A DNA stretch of 64,000 bases. Origin: Davidsoniella eucalypti (Eukaryota > Ascomycota > Sordariomycetes > Microascales > Ceratocystidaceae). Within the stretch, counting starts at the first letter, position 1; the number at the start of each line of letters is the position of its first letter. Location of the stretch: positions 682,001 to 746,000 of the forward strand of contig RMBW01000001.1 of assembly GCA_004009845.1 (NCBI GenBank), written 5' to 3'. Below, in pieces: positions 1-11,928 of the stretch. The notes beneath the pieces are model-generated. The model worked only from the letters and a program-made list of their open reading frames with translations, made no database searches and was not told the origin of the DNA. Position numbers and translations under genes: made by a program.

Positions 1-3000
1 GCCACCGTAATATACAATGCGGCTGACTGCTTGTGCCTCCCTGAATGATCAGCAGCGACTTCCTAATCTAAAAAAATAAAAACATGCACCTGTATATTTT
101 ATGCGGCGACATAAACAAAAACAAGTACTCTCTGTCAACTTCCGCCACAGCACTGTATACAAATTCAAAACAATGCTATCTTAGCACCATTAAGCGCCAT
201 TTATAGTACATACAAAGCATGCTTATAGCGCTATCATGGGCACATAGCTTGGCATACGGTGTACTCCCTAGTCCAACGTCAGTCACATCGAAATAAATTC
301 CCGCCACGGACATGCCCCACGATGCTCCGGACATAGTCAAACACAACTCAAGTAGCCAAAAGTCTTGCTTTCCAGGCCTAGGGCCATTGACCCAGAGCGA
401 CTATTCCGACTTTCTCGCTTGCTTCCAGCGTTTCCGGTCGGCTGCTGTTATTCCAATTAATTCTAACCAATGTGTTTACCGTATGATCTGTGCTGACATC
501 TGTCCTTCTCGCTTGCAGCTGTACCCTATATGTACAACTATGTATGTGTTTTTTTTGTCTTCTTATCATCAGTGCTGGCTGAAGCCCGTAGCCTGGTGTT
601 CGACATGCTGAAGATAAGCATTTTCTCCCTTCTCGGATCCAGACTTGGATGTTTAGTGGAAATAGCTCAGGGCTTGCATATACTTACTAGCTAGCCAGGC
701 GTTTGTTTGCTCTTTGGCTTTAACGTTGCTCTTTGATTATCTCAGTCTGCCTACACGGTGTATCTAATGCTACATACAAAAATCGTGTCTGCATGTCCTT
801 GTCACTCCTTCGTCAGGCTCGTCAGAAACACGGCCAGACAAAGGTGGTGTGGTTGTGCTTCCCTTTTTCCACACATAATCCATAATGATATGTCTATTTC
901 TCTCTAACCGACCTCAGAGTTATCTTATCAACCACCTCTCTAGAGTCATCCCTGTTCATTTTAGGTCGCCAGAAACCGTACGCCCCCTCTAACCTGCTCT
1001 TTCTCCCTAAACGTTTATTATGGCTAGAGCTTTGTAAGGGCTAGAACAACGGAATCTACTGCTGTAACTCACCTATCATCGCCCTTGAAAGCGGAAAAGC
1101 GAAAGAGAGAAAGTACGAACAAACAAATGTGCACATTGGGCAGCCAACCATCTCGCGCTCTCGTTAGTTACCTTGCTGCCGTCCTTGAGTCCCCACAGTC
1201 TGCGCGGGCTCGGCCTTCCACCAATACCGCGGCTATAACTTAGCATTAATGTTTATGTCAAGGAGAGACATATGAGGGCATAAGAATGGTATAGAAGGAA
1301 AGAAGTTTGGCTTGGTCAAGCAAAGTCACTGAGGATCACTTGACTGAGGCAACTCAAAGCTTGTTATCTCTCAGCCGCTGCTAGGGACACATATCGTAGG
1401 CCTCAACTACATATCCACCGATATATCCATATGTAACTTGTAATGAATAGTTTATGGGAAATATACCGTATTCTTTAGTATGCAATGGATCTTGTGCTTG
1501 TCGGCTCTACATGCCACAGTACCATTTATTTACATATCTATTAGATTTAGATCTTGAAGGGAACATGCAGGACGTACCGAGACGGAAGTTTTGAGCTGCA
1601 ATTTGTTGTTATGCAACGGAACATAACTAAGCTTCATTATATCCTCCATATAGTCTCAGGATCGAATTTAATATTCCACGAGCACGGCATTTGCAGTATT
1701 GTCTTTCCCCGAGGTCGTCATAGAGATAAGAACTCAGTGATCAACAGTTCATTTTCGCCTCACCAACACGCGAGCAGAAGTGAGAACTCAAGTTAGCTTG
1801 TCATGTATTCTTAACTACGCTATCAACTATATAGTCATATCGACGTGCATACAGCTATGTATACCTGTGCCCATAGAGGTCTAGCCACGGTACCAAATCC
1901 GTTGGCATGAAGCTGAGTTATCCTATTCCTTTTGCTAGCTGCAACTTGACTCCTCAGCCTAGCATAGTACGAAAACGAAACCCGGGTCTGGTCGGCGAGT
2001 ATCTTGGTAGCGGTCAGACCTGAGGCTATCCCTCGCGGCTGCTCATAGGTACTCTTGTACTGAATATGACAGTCTTGGGCGTAGTTTTAGCTTTGCCAAA
2101 ACAAGCGGCTCTTCGTTCGCGATCTCTTAGTTGCTCTAGGGAAACTCGCTGGACGGCCTGATAGGCAGAGTTCAGCTTACCTTGATATGCTGTATCACGC
2201 TTGAGTTTCTAGCCAAATAGTGAGTGCTGTTCTATGAACCAAAATGAGGAGTCCGGATTAGAAGATGATGTCGTGATGCGCATATTGTTGCGGTGTGAAA
2301 GCAGCGCTGATCCTAGGAAGCGCCATGCATGAGTTCTGCTGGCAGACATACATCTCAGCACGAAGAATTGCTCACTTACATATGCGAAAGTGCTCAACGC
2401 CGGAGAGGATCAATGACAACAAGTAAGACCAGCAGCAAACCCATTTCTATGTCATTGATTGGTAAGAGATTTGCTTGGATATCGGCTACAGTTTGTAGCT
2501 AGTTGCTCTAAACAGCAACAACTCCGAGCAGTGTTCAGTCCTCGCATTATGGTTTCTCAGTCACTCAGTGGATATATCAAAACGAGTGGAAATTGAGGCT
2601 TGAGTAAGTACTACTAGTAACTCTGAGACTGCACATGACTTAAACCTAGAGCCTTCAGAGATACAACTTTGACTATTCGCTCGACAGTTCGCCTACCAAA
2701 TATAGTCTTAAGCAGTAGTAAGCCTCGATGTCATCATGAGTCTAAATCTGACACACGAGTTCTAGGGAACTCCATGTTCTCATTGCCATGGACGGTATCC
2801 AGCCTTCTTATATGGCCTCTTTAGGTTCTTTCCCCGTGGTTCTTGTCCTGCTAAGCCTTTTTCTATAGGACTACTCTTCCCAGAGATAACTTGTATTCAG
2901 GAACATGATTTCATATCAAAAGGGACCTTTCGCCCAACGAACTATCATCTGGACGCAAGGGCCCACGGATCTGCACAAAGCTTCTTTTCTAGCAACTAGT

Positions 3001-3926
3001 TCAAAACATGATCGTCTTATAAAAAATGAAATAAGAAAGACAGAAAAATAAAATACAGAAGCAAAGTTGTAACAAGATACAGAGACAACCAGAAGTCATA
3101 AGACTTCATCTATCCATACAGTGGCAAGTATCCAATCACAGGCTACTCAAGTACAAAGTTACAATAGTGTACCTAGCACAGCTAGTCCAGCCATAGAGAC
3201 AAATGCCTACAGATGGGTATTTTTCCGTGAAGTATTATTAGTATTGGAAGGACAGTATTACGCTGAGACTTGCGGTAAATAAAATAAGTGTATATCCACG
3301 ACATGCGTTAGATATGATCCCAGCTTAAACCAAGACATTCAGAGTAAGTCAAGTTCAAATTATACGTAGTAGTGAAAATCTCCGTTGTGGCACTAGGAAT
3401 GCTTTGATGATCAAGATCCTCTATCATACGATATTCTGGTTGATCTGCCTTTTGAGTTCTATTTTTGTCTACTTGGATGTTGCTACTATTTTAATGGAAT
3501 CTAGTCTCTGTAAAAAATATAAAATATAAAAAAAGGCGGTATGGTAAGATGGATAAGCTGACGGTATCGCTTGGTTTATTTACAGAAACATAGAGTATAA
3601 CATTATAGGATGGCCAAGAAGACTTGAAGATCAAGTGTCAGCATGGAAAAAAAAGCCCTCCAATGGTAAACTAGAACCAAAAAAACTTGCCGGTGTCAAA
3701 AATAAAGCGATGGCTTGGCATCGTTCTTGTTTCTTCTTTGATTCTCGTTGGTTGAAGTTATACGCCGTGATGACAACCTAAATAGACTTTTTATTTCATT
3801 TATTCATGAAACAAATCTTGAGAGTTGCAATTCAGTCAATTATACCAAAAGGAATACCTATCTATCAAGTACAATACACTCAACCCACCAAAAACCATCA
3901 AAAAGGAACGCCGGATAGGCGGAGAC
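1..3926. other. Intergenic, no gene recognised
   Basis: AT-rich sequence with only short, compositionally unremarkable reading frames (the longest about 99 codons near 312-611), none resembling a known family and none with a convincing intron-exon arrangement. Stop codons are dense on both strands in the centre. I see no tRNA, terminal repeat or coding-type codon bias here. A short gene with many tiny exons or a non-coding RNA could be missed. Confidence 0.6.
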
Positions 3927-3998
3927 CTCCGATACGGGGAATCGAACCCCGGCCTTCTCGGTGAGAGCGAGATATCCTAGCCCCTAGACCATATCGGA
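3927..3998 (-). tRNA. tRNA-Glu (anticodon CTC)
   Basis: The minus strand folds as a complete 72-nt cloverleaf. The acceptor stem TCCGATA (3998-3992) pairs with TATCGGA (3934-3928), with discriminator G at 3927. The anticodon stem TCTCG/CGAGA encloses loop CTCTCAC, giving anticodon CTC for Glu GAG codons. The T arm is CCGGG-type with the TTCGATT loop. There is no intron and CCA is not encoded. A 755-bp retroelement is inserted about 70 bp upstream of its 5' end (see 4083-4837). Confidence 0.95.
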
Positions 3999-4067
3999 TT
4001 ACTGTTTCTTGTCAACGTAGAGTTACATACACTTACATTGTGAAGCCGGAGCGGGCGGTAGTAGTTT

Positions 4068-4082
4068 GTTTGACGGAAGCTA
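4068..4082. repeat. Target-site duplication, left copy (15 bp)
   Basis: GTTTGACGGAAGCTA here is repeated without mismatch at 4838-4852. The two copies bracket the element at 4083-4837 exactly, the right copy starting directly after the (AATCA)n tail. This is the signature of target-primed retrotransposition. The left copy lies about 70 bp upstream of the tRNA-Glu gene. Confidence 0.88.
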
Positions 4083-4837
4083 CAACCTTCCCTCCTACAA
4101 CCCTCGGGGGGGTACCTTTGAGTTCGAGTACCTCCCCCTCCGTCCAAAGACGAATTTTTCCCCTTCGTCGTGGGTTTTAAGAGCGACCAGCACATATCCC
4201 CAATGCTGCTGTCCATTCTCGTTTTCTTTTTCGACACTTGTCGTCTTCGAAGCACCGTTTCGTGAGGCCTTGAGCCCGATTTCCCCTCTCGAGGGATGTT
4301 CTCACCAGCGACCGACCCCGCACCTTTTCGATCGTTGGTCTCCCGAGTCTATCCACTCACCTCAGGGAGCCACACTCACACACGGCGGGCAGCCTTTTGA
4401 AGGTTCCGGATGCCCGACCCCGCGGCGCGGGAATCTTGTCGCTGTTGCTTCATCCATAGCACCCGACTCGATTACGCCAAATTTTTCATTCTTACGGCCA
4501 CGATCACCAGCCTCTTGGAGGCTCACTGAATAGTGGGGATGGTAGCTCCACTTAGGAGTTGGTTTTGTGGATCTGTCTTTTGGGGAATAGTTTTGTGGAT
4601 GCACTGTTTTTTTTTTTTTTTTTTTTTTTTTTTGTATTTGTTTTTGTTGCTCATAGTGGAGGTATGGACCACTAGTTCTTCGGGGCTAGGGGACGGTCTT
4701 GTCCCGCACATACAAAGCTATCGAGTTTGTCAAGCGGAGGACGTTAAATATCTGTCCGGTAGCCAATCCGGCGTCGTATGATCTTAGTGATTTAGGTAGA
4801 CGTTAAATATAATCAAATCAAATCAAATCAAATCAAA
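4083..4837 (+). mobile_element. Non-LTR-type retroelement (SINE or 5'-truncated LINE), 755 bp
   Basis: The segment is bounded by a perfect 15-bp direct repeat (4068-4082 and 4838-4852) and ends in about five AATCA units (4811-4837), a simple-sequence tail typical of non-LTR elements. Its 5' two thirds are more GC-rich than the surroundings and contain a 155-codon frame without recognisable domains. An internal run of 27 T lies at 4607-4633. The last ~90 bp recur, diverged, at 4907-4987 and on the minus strand at 34107-34194, so this is a dispersed family. No reverse transcriptase is present, so it must be mobilised in trans. Whether it is a true SINE or a LINE 3' fragment cannot be settled here. 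No clear A box was seen; a weak B-box-like GTTCGAGTAC occurs near its 5' end. Confidence 0.8.
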
Positions 4838-4852
4838 GTTTGACGGAAGCTA
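4838..4852. repeat. Target-site duplication, right copy (15 bp)
   Basis: Identical to 4068-4082 and placed directly after the AATCA tail of the element. The absence of mismatches implies a recent insertion. Confidence 0.88.
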
Positions 4853-4906
4853 GTGCGCCGTCCCGGATGCGCAAAAACTAAAAGTGCATCTATTAGAGGT
4901 ATTAGA

Positions 4907-4987
4907 GGACGTTGAGTACCTGACCGGAAACCTACCCGGCATTATATGATCTCGAGTAGACGTTGAATATGGTAAAGTCAAGCCAGC
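4907..4987 (+). mobile_element. Relic 3' end of the same retroelement family
   Basis: The stretch from GAGGACGTTGAGTACCTG onward aligns with the 3' end of the neighbouring element (GAGGACGTTAAATATCTG at about 4735). It also shares the CCGGC...TATGATCT and GTAGACGTTGAATATGGTAAAGTCAA blocks, with many substitutions and a short deletion. The degraded AATCA-like tail indicates an older insertion. The younger copy has landed beside it, also on the upstream side of tRNA-Glu. Confidence 0.6.
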
Positions 4988-5851
4988 ATATGGAACACCT
5001 ATTCTAGTCTCTAGTCAAAAAAGTCTACTATATAAGAAAACAACAAAACCGCGGCTTGTTGTCGTGAAATAACAATAGATGGACATTGAAAATCACTAAT
5101 TAATTATAAGAAAAACAAACAGGGCGCGTCTTCGGCTTTAGATTCTAGCCGACCTGTTTGTTCCATCTGGTATATCCCTAGTGTCAAGGTCTTGTCTTGT
5201 ATGCACCCCCCCTCCCCCGTTCCTTTATTTTGTTTTCACCAATGATCTTCCTCACGAAAAAACAAAAGGCAAGTTGCTATGCTTATGTAGCAAACGCGGT
5301 GACAATGGTGTGGTTAATGTACCGTGCTTCCCCATATAAAGAGACAGTTTTGTGTACTTGCATGTATAGCTCGCATCAGAGACTCTGTTTTGTCCTACGT
5401 TGCAGTCAGATATTAGGTTTGAGTGGCTCTTATGCCTCGAAAAAGGCCTAGAAGAGGGGGCGTGGTGGTACTTTTTGTCTGAGTCTATCCTATCTCATCA
5501 TGGCTATCTCGATGTACAGAGATGAATAGAGATTACGGTTCGATTTGTGGAAAAAAAAACATTTATGATAGTGATTTGCAATGATAGAAGACACGAAGGA
5601 AAATAGAATGGAATCTAAATTAACCAGATATTTAAAAAAAATTAAAACGAGAGCCACAACATCCTTCTATACAACATAGCAGAGTGAAATGTTTAAACAA
5701 GTGCTCCTATAGAAAATCTAACTAGGACCCGAGTAAGAGTTGAGGCGGGGTATTGTACTGAGACATGCCAACTGAGGCTTTGAGCAAAGAGAAAATATGG
5801 CAAAACAAAAAGACCAACCTGGATATTTGCTTCGGCGGCTGATATAAAACC
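4988..5851. other. Intergenic / 3' flank of the WW-like gene
   Basis: AT-rich. Short ORFs only (the largest 84 codons at 5197-5451, without recognisable features). Since the flanking gene runs on the minus strand, the part near 5600-5851 probably holds its 3' UTR and polyadenylation signals. Confidence 0.5.
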
Positions 5852-8800
5852 CTACCATTCAGATTCATCACCACTCCAATCACCGCCACTATAATCTGCG
5901 GCTGGAGACTTCATCCACTTCGTTCGTCCTCGAGTAAGGGTTCGGCCTTGTAATTGGCCAGGGGGCAAGCTGATATCAGGCTCACGTTCCTCTACATTGG
6001 AAGTAGATTGCCCCTGCGTGTTCTTCTTGTACTGATGCTGGCCGCGCTGCTGTGGAATCTGCGTCGAGCTATCAGCAGGTGTTATATCAGAAATACTAGT
6101 TTCAGCAGAGACAGAAGTAGCTGTAGAAATAGCTGTGTTACCACTGTCAAAGTTTTGTCGTTCGGAAATTGGGCGGGGAGATTCTTTGAGGTATAGCTGA
6201 CCAAGCTGCGTTTCCACCTCGGACGAGACGGAGTTTGGTTGTTCCTGGTCAGTCTCGATAGGATATGCCACAGCTTGCCCCACAGCATAAGGAGGAGAGG
6301 GAAAAGAAAGTGTGTGAGGGGTAAGAGTGTTTTTGGTCATGGCTGCCAGGCTACGATCTTCTAGCGAAGGCGCCAAGGCCGAGACATGGGGTCTCTGCTG
6401 CTTCGCGGACTCTGTAGATCCTGGAGACCGAGGCGGTGTCGATAGAGGGGCCACCTCTAAACTGCCATCTTTAGGCTGCAGCAAAGTTTGTTCATGCTGT
6501 GCTTGCAACCCCACAGGGCCTGCATCTAGCTCGGCAAAGAACGTCGATGCCATTGTCGGCTTTGACACTCTGAGGGGCAGATGTCTACCTTCGGTGGGAG
6601 TTCCACCGCTGAGTTCCTGAATCCCATTTGAGAATAGAGCGTCCATAACTTCTGCTTCTAACAAATCGGTTCTAGATCCAAGCATGTGGTTGTCCGTGGC
6701 CGAGATTTGCCCTTCAATCTCCATGGTATAGCAAGGGAGCTCGACGGCGGGCATTTCATTAGAGATCGATTTCCGCTCAGGTCTAGTGCGTATGCGCAAC
6801 GGCTGTACGCCGTCGAATCCAGCGTTGCTAGCACTGCTACCTCCGCCATAGTTGACGGCTGAAGACGAGAGGGGAGATCGTTTAGGTGCCTCTTTAGCAT
6901 TGTTAAACCCACAGCTAGCAGTGGTAGTCTGGGGGTTACTTGAGACCTGCACCAGCTGAGGTCGCAGAATGGGCTGTACCCGAGCCTCGGAGATGTCAAC
7001 GGTGTAAGTTGATCCCTGATCCGAGTTATTATCGTCCAGGTGGCACGAAACGGGCCGAGATAGGGGACTTGGCGTGTTAGCAAGACGCCCGATAGCCAGT
7101 TCAACCGCAGGCTGTACGATGGTGGGAATTGCTGGGCGAAAATAGCCTGACTGCGGGTTATGTAACTCGTATGTAGGGAACGAGACTTGGTCATTGTCTG
7201 CTGTAGCTAGCATAGGCGAAGTCTCTAGCGATTGGCCTGGTATAGCTTTGTCACTGATGCCCAGAGGCTTTATAGGCAAAGCCTCGCTTAACCCTTGGCC
7301 ATCCAAGTTCTTATGGACAGGCGGAGTTTTGGGCGTGCCGTCGTCGTTGAAATCGTCCAAGAGAGACCGATATGCATTGTTTGCTGGCTGAGTACGCAGG
7401 CCATCTTTGAAAGGGGGTGGTGGCCTTTCGCGAGACCTAGAGGCGTTCTTGTGGTGTCCAAAGGCTTTTGGGGACAGAGATAGAGGATGGACAGCGCGGT
7501 GTCCTCGGCCCTTATGCTTTGAGTCAACCAAGTCCTCCGGTGGATGTATAGTATCACTGGGGAAATTGACGCCAGGCCCATCAGCAGATGGTGGCTGGGC
7601 CTTGGGAAAGACATTGAATGAAGCAGGCGCATGTTCCTTACGTTTGGAGCCTTTGAACAGCTTGGTCAGCCACTTGGGCTTATCTTTGACATTGGGCCGA
7701 TTTTGAGTTTGTACAGGCCGCTTGTCTTTTGCAGCAGACGCAATGAAAGCAGGCGGTGGGCCAGATGGACTGTGCGAGGACAATGGAGGCGGAAGCGAGA
7801 GAGGTCGATTCTTGGTGAGCGAGTTATGTGACAGTGGCTTGTCATGGCCAGCCTGGTGCCTCTGCTTGGGTGGCACTGCAGGCGGCGGGGTCTGTCGTGA
7901 GAAGATCTGTTGGCCAGCAAGTATAGTCGACTGCACCCTCTGTTGCCGTAGCTGCGACTGGCCCTGGAGGTCTCGTGGTGGCCCTGGGTTGACTAGGGAG
8001 TTCTGGGGGTATTCCGTGATGGGGTGGAGAAGATTGTTTACTGAGCTCTGAGCCGAGCCCTGAGCCCCTATCGGTGGTCTTTGGTCTGCAGCTTTGGCCA
8101 AGTCTGAAATAGACCGTTGTTTATACGCAACAGAGCCCTTATCAAATGAAGTGCCTTCTATGGAGATAGCCGACGGTTTGCGCTTGATAAGCATCTTCTG
8201 AAAGCTAGCGTTCCCCGCCGCAGCATAAGATTGTCTGCGACCAGCTGGACCTGATATAGCCGCAGGGGCCTGACGGTATGGCTCTATCTTGGCTGAGTTC
8301 GCAGGAAAGTACGAGCCGGTCTGGTCAGCGTGTTCCGGAATCCGTCGAGGCACAGATGAACGGCGGCCAGAGTCGTTGCCAGGCGTCGGCGAAGGTATAG
8401 TCGAGATGGTTGACATGCCGCCAGCAGAGGGAGGGCCCAGCGAAGATGAAGACATTGCAGAAACGTCAGATGAGCGGCGACGATGATGCAAAGGCTCGGC
8501 AGCTTGAGAGTCAGACACAGGAGGAGCAGGGGTGGGATATGTCGAATACGGCCTCGGAGCTTCTTGTTGGCCAAGGCTCACGGCAACCGACCGGCGCTGC
8601 AGTTGCCGCGGGTCTTGGTATGGCGCCGTAGTAGCCGGTCTTGGGATGGCAGCCGGTACGACTGATGGCGGTACCGGGCCCGAGCCAATCGGCACAGATC
8701 CGGGACGGGATGGGGACAGTTCGTCGACCACGTGATGTGAGTACATAGACTGACGGCCAAGGCCATGGGGCGGCATAGGCGATGAGCCAGATCTTTCGCT

Positions 8801-10195
8801 GCGTCTAGGCACTACAATATCATCGTCTGGAGGAGCCATGTCGATGATCGAAGTAAGGCCCAATGCCGGATCGTCGTCTGGGTATGGCAAGACTTGGTCT
8901 TGCTTGACCGGAGACGGCGTCCGGCTCAAGTTAGACGCGAAGATGGTCTCATCCTGCACAAGGAAGCCTGGCCGCAACGACATCGGTGCGCTGTGTCCAT
9001 TAGAAAGAGCACCCGATAGCGTTGGGGCTGGCACGGTGGACAGATGGCCCAGAGCGCTGGAGTTTGGCTGTGAAGGCCCGTGTAGAGACAGCAGCGCGGG
9101 AGAGTGAGGAGGGCCCGGTACCTGTGGCTGCGGTGGCATAGTAGAGGTAGTAGTAGGTAGTATCGGGGCCATAGACGTAGAGCTGGAACTGATACCAGAA
9201 GCCACGGTCGTAGTATATGGCAGAATACCACTTTCTTTAGGCTGTACTGATGCTGTACCTGAGCCATGGCCCTCCTGTGGCTGGAAGGGATATCTATTCT
9301 CCTGCCACGGCTTCTGTTGGCTGCGGATGTGCTCGCGCTGAGCTTGGATCGTCTCTTGTGTGTTCTCGGGGACGGGATAGTCTGACGAGAGCTCAGCAAC
9401 GGTCGGTGCGCTGGTATCGCTATGGACCCCCATCTGCTCTATCGGCGCCATGATACTGGGGTCGGCCAATTCAATAGGCGCGCTATCAACGGCGGCCAAT
9501 GCGAACTCGGTGGGCATCTCAGCAATGAAGCCGACAGGGTCGATAGCAGCAGGCCGTCTCAGGGTCTCGGACTGGATCTCACTGCCGTCCAGCATATGAA
9601 TCTCTGTCTGGACATTGTGGCCATTCGTAAAAGGATAGCCCATAGGGGCTTTGGCGGTGAGGCACGTCGAATGCAACTCGGCAAAGCTAAATGTCGTCTC
9701 TGCGGCTGCAGGTGGCAGTGGTGGCGGCGGCACAGCATCAACAGTGGCTTTCAATGGTAGAGGCGTCGATGATTGGCTGGCTATAGGTGAGACCGGGTCC
9801 GCTGTCGGCTCTTGTGGCGCACTATCAGAGGCCCTCGCATCTTTCTCGTCGTCGTCGGGGCCCATATACATAAAGGCTCCTGCTTGCATAGAGCTCGAGC
9901 CCTCGAAGTCATCGTGGTCAAAGAACGACATTGGGCCTCCGGTGGCTGACATGCCCGAAGCAAACACGATTCTCGGTGCCTCGGCGCCATTCATGGCGCG
10001 CATCTGCTTCTGGATAGCCAGCCGGTCTTCGGGCACGATCGGCTCGGGCGGCGCCGACTCGTCGTATACATCCAGGAACTCATCGCCCGCCTCCGGAAAC
10101 CTGTATTGCACTGCCCCGGTCGGCTTGTATCGATAGAACCAGCGCAGGCCGTCATAGTCAGACTCCCAGCCCTCCAGCAACTCATGCGAGCCCAT
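5852..10195 (-). CDS. Large low-complexity protein with N-terminal WW-like domain (1447 aa)
   Basis: This is one uninterrupted 1447-codon frame starting at the ATG at 10195. Residues about 5-40 form a WW-like module (LEGWESDYDGLRWFYRYK, then TGAVQYRFPE), with Tyr in place of the second signature Trp. The rest is largely disordered Pro/Ser/Gln-rich sequence with many PxxP and Ser-Pro stretches. A basic patch near residue 850 (KDKPKWLTKLFKGSKRKEH) looks like a membrane- or nucleic-acid-binding island, and the end is acidic (SGGDWSGDESEW). Large intron-less WW-like proteins of this build are common and uncharacterised in filamentous ascomycetes; a scaffold or adaptor role is an inference. Numerous frames on the opposite strand are shadows of its GC-rich codons. 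Confidence 0.88.
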   Translation of the reverse strand: MGSHELLEGWESDYDGLRWFYRYKPTGAVQYRFPEAGDEFLDVYDESAPPEPIVPEDRLAIQKQMRAMNGAEAPRIVFASGMSATGGPMSFFDHDDFEGSSSMQAGAFMYMGPDDDEKDARASDSAPQEPTADPVSPIASQSSTPLPLKATVDAVPPPPLPPAAAETTFSFAELHSTCLTAKAPMGYPFTNGHNVQTEIHMLDGSEIQSETLRRPAAIDPVGFIAEMPTEFALAAVDSAPIELADPSIMAPIEQMGVHSDTSAPTVAELSSDYPVPENTQETIQAQREHIRSQQKPWQENRYPFQPQEGHGSGTASVQPKESGILPYTTTVASGISSSSTSMAPILPTTTSTMPPQPQVPGPPHSPALLSLHGPSQPNSSALGHLSTVPAPTLSGALSNGHSAPMSLRPGFLVQDETIFASNLSRTPSPVKQDQVLPYPDDDPALGLTSIIDMAPPDDDIVVPRRSERSGSSPMPPHGLGRQSMYSHHVVDELSPSRPGSVPIGSGPVPPSVVPAAIPRPATTAPYQDPRQLQRRSVAVSLGQQEAPRPYSTYPTPAPPVSDSQAAEPLHHRRRSSDVSAMSSSSLGPPSAGGMSTISTIPSPTPGNDSGRRSSVPRRIPEHADQTGSYFPANSAKIEPYRQAPAAISGPAGRRQSYAAAGNASFQKMLIKRKPSAISIEGTSFDKGSVAYKQRSISDLAKAADQRPPIGAQGSAQSSVNNLLHPITEYPQNSLVNPGPPRDLQGQSQLRQQRVQSTILAGQQIFSRQTPPPAVPPKQRHQAGHDKPLSHNSLTKNRPLSLPPPLSSHSPSGPPPAFIASAAKDKRPVQTQNRPNVKDKPKWLTKLFKGSKRKEHAPASFNVFPKAQPPSADGPGVNFPSDTIHPPEDLVDSKHKGRGHRAVHPLSLSPKAFGHHKNASRSRERPPPPFKDGLRTQPANNAYRSLLDDFNDDGTPKTPPVHKNLDGQGLSEALPIKPLGISDKAIPGQSLETSPMLATADNDQVSFPTYELHNPQSGYFRPAIPTIVQPAVELAIGRLANTPSPLSRPVSCHLDDNNSDQGSTYTVDISEARVQPILRPQLVQVSSNPQTTTASCGFNNAKEAPKRSPLSSSAVNYGGGSSASNAGFDGVQPLRIRTRPERKSISNEMPAVELPCYTMEIEGQISATDNHMLGSRTDLLEAEVMDALFSNGIQELSGGTPTEGRHLPLRVSKPTMASTFFAELDAGPVGLQAQHEQTLLQPKDGSLEVAPLSTPPRSPGSTESAKQQRPHVSALAPSLEDRSLAAMTKNTLTPHTLSFPSPPYAVGQAVAYPIETDQEQPNSVSSEVETQLGQLYLKESPRPISERQNFDSGNTAISTATSVSAETSISDITPADSSTQIPQQRGQHQYKKNTQGQSTSNVEEREPDISLPPGQLQGRTLTRGRTKWMKSPAADYSGGDWSGDESEW

Positions 10196-11928
10196 CTTGG
10201 AGGCAGCGGAAGCTTAAAGCCTGGGCCAGGAACTATAGCTTGGTGGATAAACGGCCGGGCTTGGCACTGGGGCAGGAACGGCAACAGTCCCGAGAAATAT
10301 AGCGGCAGCCACTAAACTAAGGTCGGCAAGATACCATGTGTTTGTGCCTGGCATCTAGAGCGGTTAAACAGGCTCAGTCAACAATATCGAGATGGAGTTG
10401 ACAGCTCGTTGTCTCGGGCTCAAACAGAACAAAGATAAAAAGACTCTTGGTCGTGTCGAGCCAGGAGATGGACAGAAATCGGCAAAACAGAAGAGAAAAC
10501 TGTCAGCTTTTTCCTACAAGAAAGAGCCTGCAGTTAAATCAGCAGAACCAAAATACCGCGCTGTTTTGGTCCTTTTCCGCTATTAGAACTCAGTGCTGGA
10601 CTTCAGCAACCGACAGCGAGCATTTCCCCAGTACCCAATATCGTTATGGCTGCCACTTCGCCCGACTATAGCGCCAACAGGCTGCGCTGTCCAGGATGGG
10701 CGGGGATGTGAGCAAGAGAGACGAGAAGAGCCCTTACTAACCAAACCACCTCCTCTAACTAAGCTTGAGCTACCGGGCAAAATGTATCGTGTCGTACATG
10801 ACTACTGGCTTGCCCAACTAGCGTCGTTCTAGCTATAAAAAGAAACAGACAAAAAGAAGAGCTAAAAGACATTGCTCTCTCCCTTTACCCAGCTTCTCTC
10901 TCCTTCTCGTCTACACACAAATATGCTACATACAGATATAGACGCAGCTACTGCGGCTGAGCACTAGAAACCTGGTCCATCGCGGCCAAAGTCTACAGGC
11001 TTCTTCTTCCTTCGGCAACTTTTTGCATCCCAGCAATTCGGCGGCTGAGCACTGTGATCTCCTTTCCTATACCAATTACCACTGGCTTACTCTAATATAA
11101 CACCGCCAATCCATAGTTACAAATATATTACCAGGGCAAGTCATGATTCACTCCATTTCTACCCATCTTACTTCTATTGCCTTCTACTTCTTTGTCCTAC
11201 TACATTAGCTGGCCAATTCCCCTCACTCGCATACTACTTGCTAGCTTCGAAACTTTAGGCATGTGCTAGTGTATACTAACAGTATATTCATCAAAAGAGA
11301 AACAATGCTCGGTGGGCTCATTGTTGATATGGTCGGTTAGGTCATATACTATTCTTAGACCAATGTAACCAAGGCGCATGCTTACCGTGGTATATATAGT
11401 AGGGTTACGGTCACATCTTTAGGGTCAGTGCAAACCTCAGTCCTTGAAGAACAAGTGAGTAACTTGAGTACTCAAACTACAAACAAAATCATAGACGTCC
11501 AAGTTGATCACTTTCAAGGAAAGTAAGAGTCAGAGCAAAGGAAAGCCATGGAGCTTTCTAGATAGTTCAACTTGACTGGACCGTCATAGTTGACAGTAGA
11601 AGCTTAAAGGTTTACCGTAATAAAAAGAAATGAAAATATATAACTATAGAGCTACCTGTGGCTAACCGTATCCTCACATCTTGTCAAAAGCTCCAGTGTT
11701 CATAGCTCTATCTACGCTTATCTTTCACTTACACGGCGAAATACATGCATCTAAAGGTAATGAATAATTCACTTGGATGTTCAAGCTACAGCGCTAATTA
11801 TACTTGCCTGTCTAGACCAATATACTATCTTTGAAAACGATACGTACAACAAGCCTAACGTCTTGAGCACACGATACTGACATAGTTCAAACAGATATTA
11901 CTCTACAAGTAATCATCTCAATTCAATC
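10196..11928. other. Intergenic; divergent promoter region
   Basis: Separates the minus-strand WW-like gene from the plus-strand exonuclease-like gene, so it must hold both promoters. A pyrimidine-rich tract near 10870-10910 and scattered CT-rich patches are visible. No reading frame here resembles a protein; the 60-97-codon frames at 10106-10832 overlap the leader of the WW-like gene or are chance. Confidence 0.5.

Noticed and set aside
4066..4533. 155-codon plus-strand frame and the 80-92-codon frames opposite it
   Set aside because: They lie inside the retroelement, begin in the target-site duplication, start at a non-ATG codon and carry no reverse transcriptase, endonuclease or gag motif.
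6658..9399. Many frames of 60-178 codons overlapping the WW-like gene on both strands
   Set aside because: Shadows of a long GC-richer coding sequence; none has domain features, and the 1447-codon frame explains the region.
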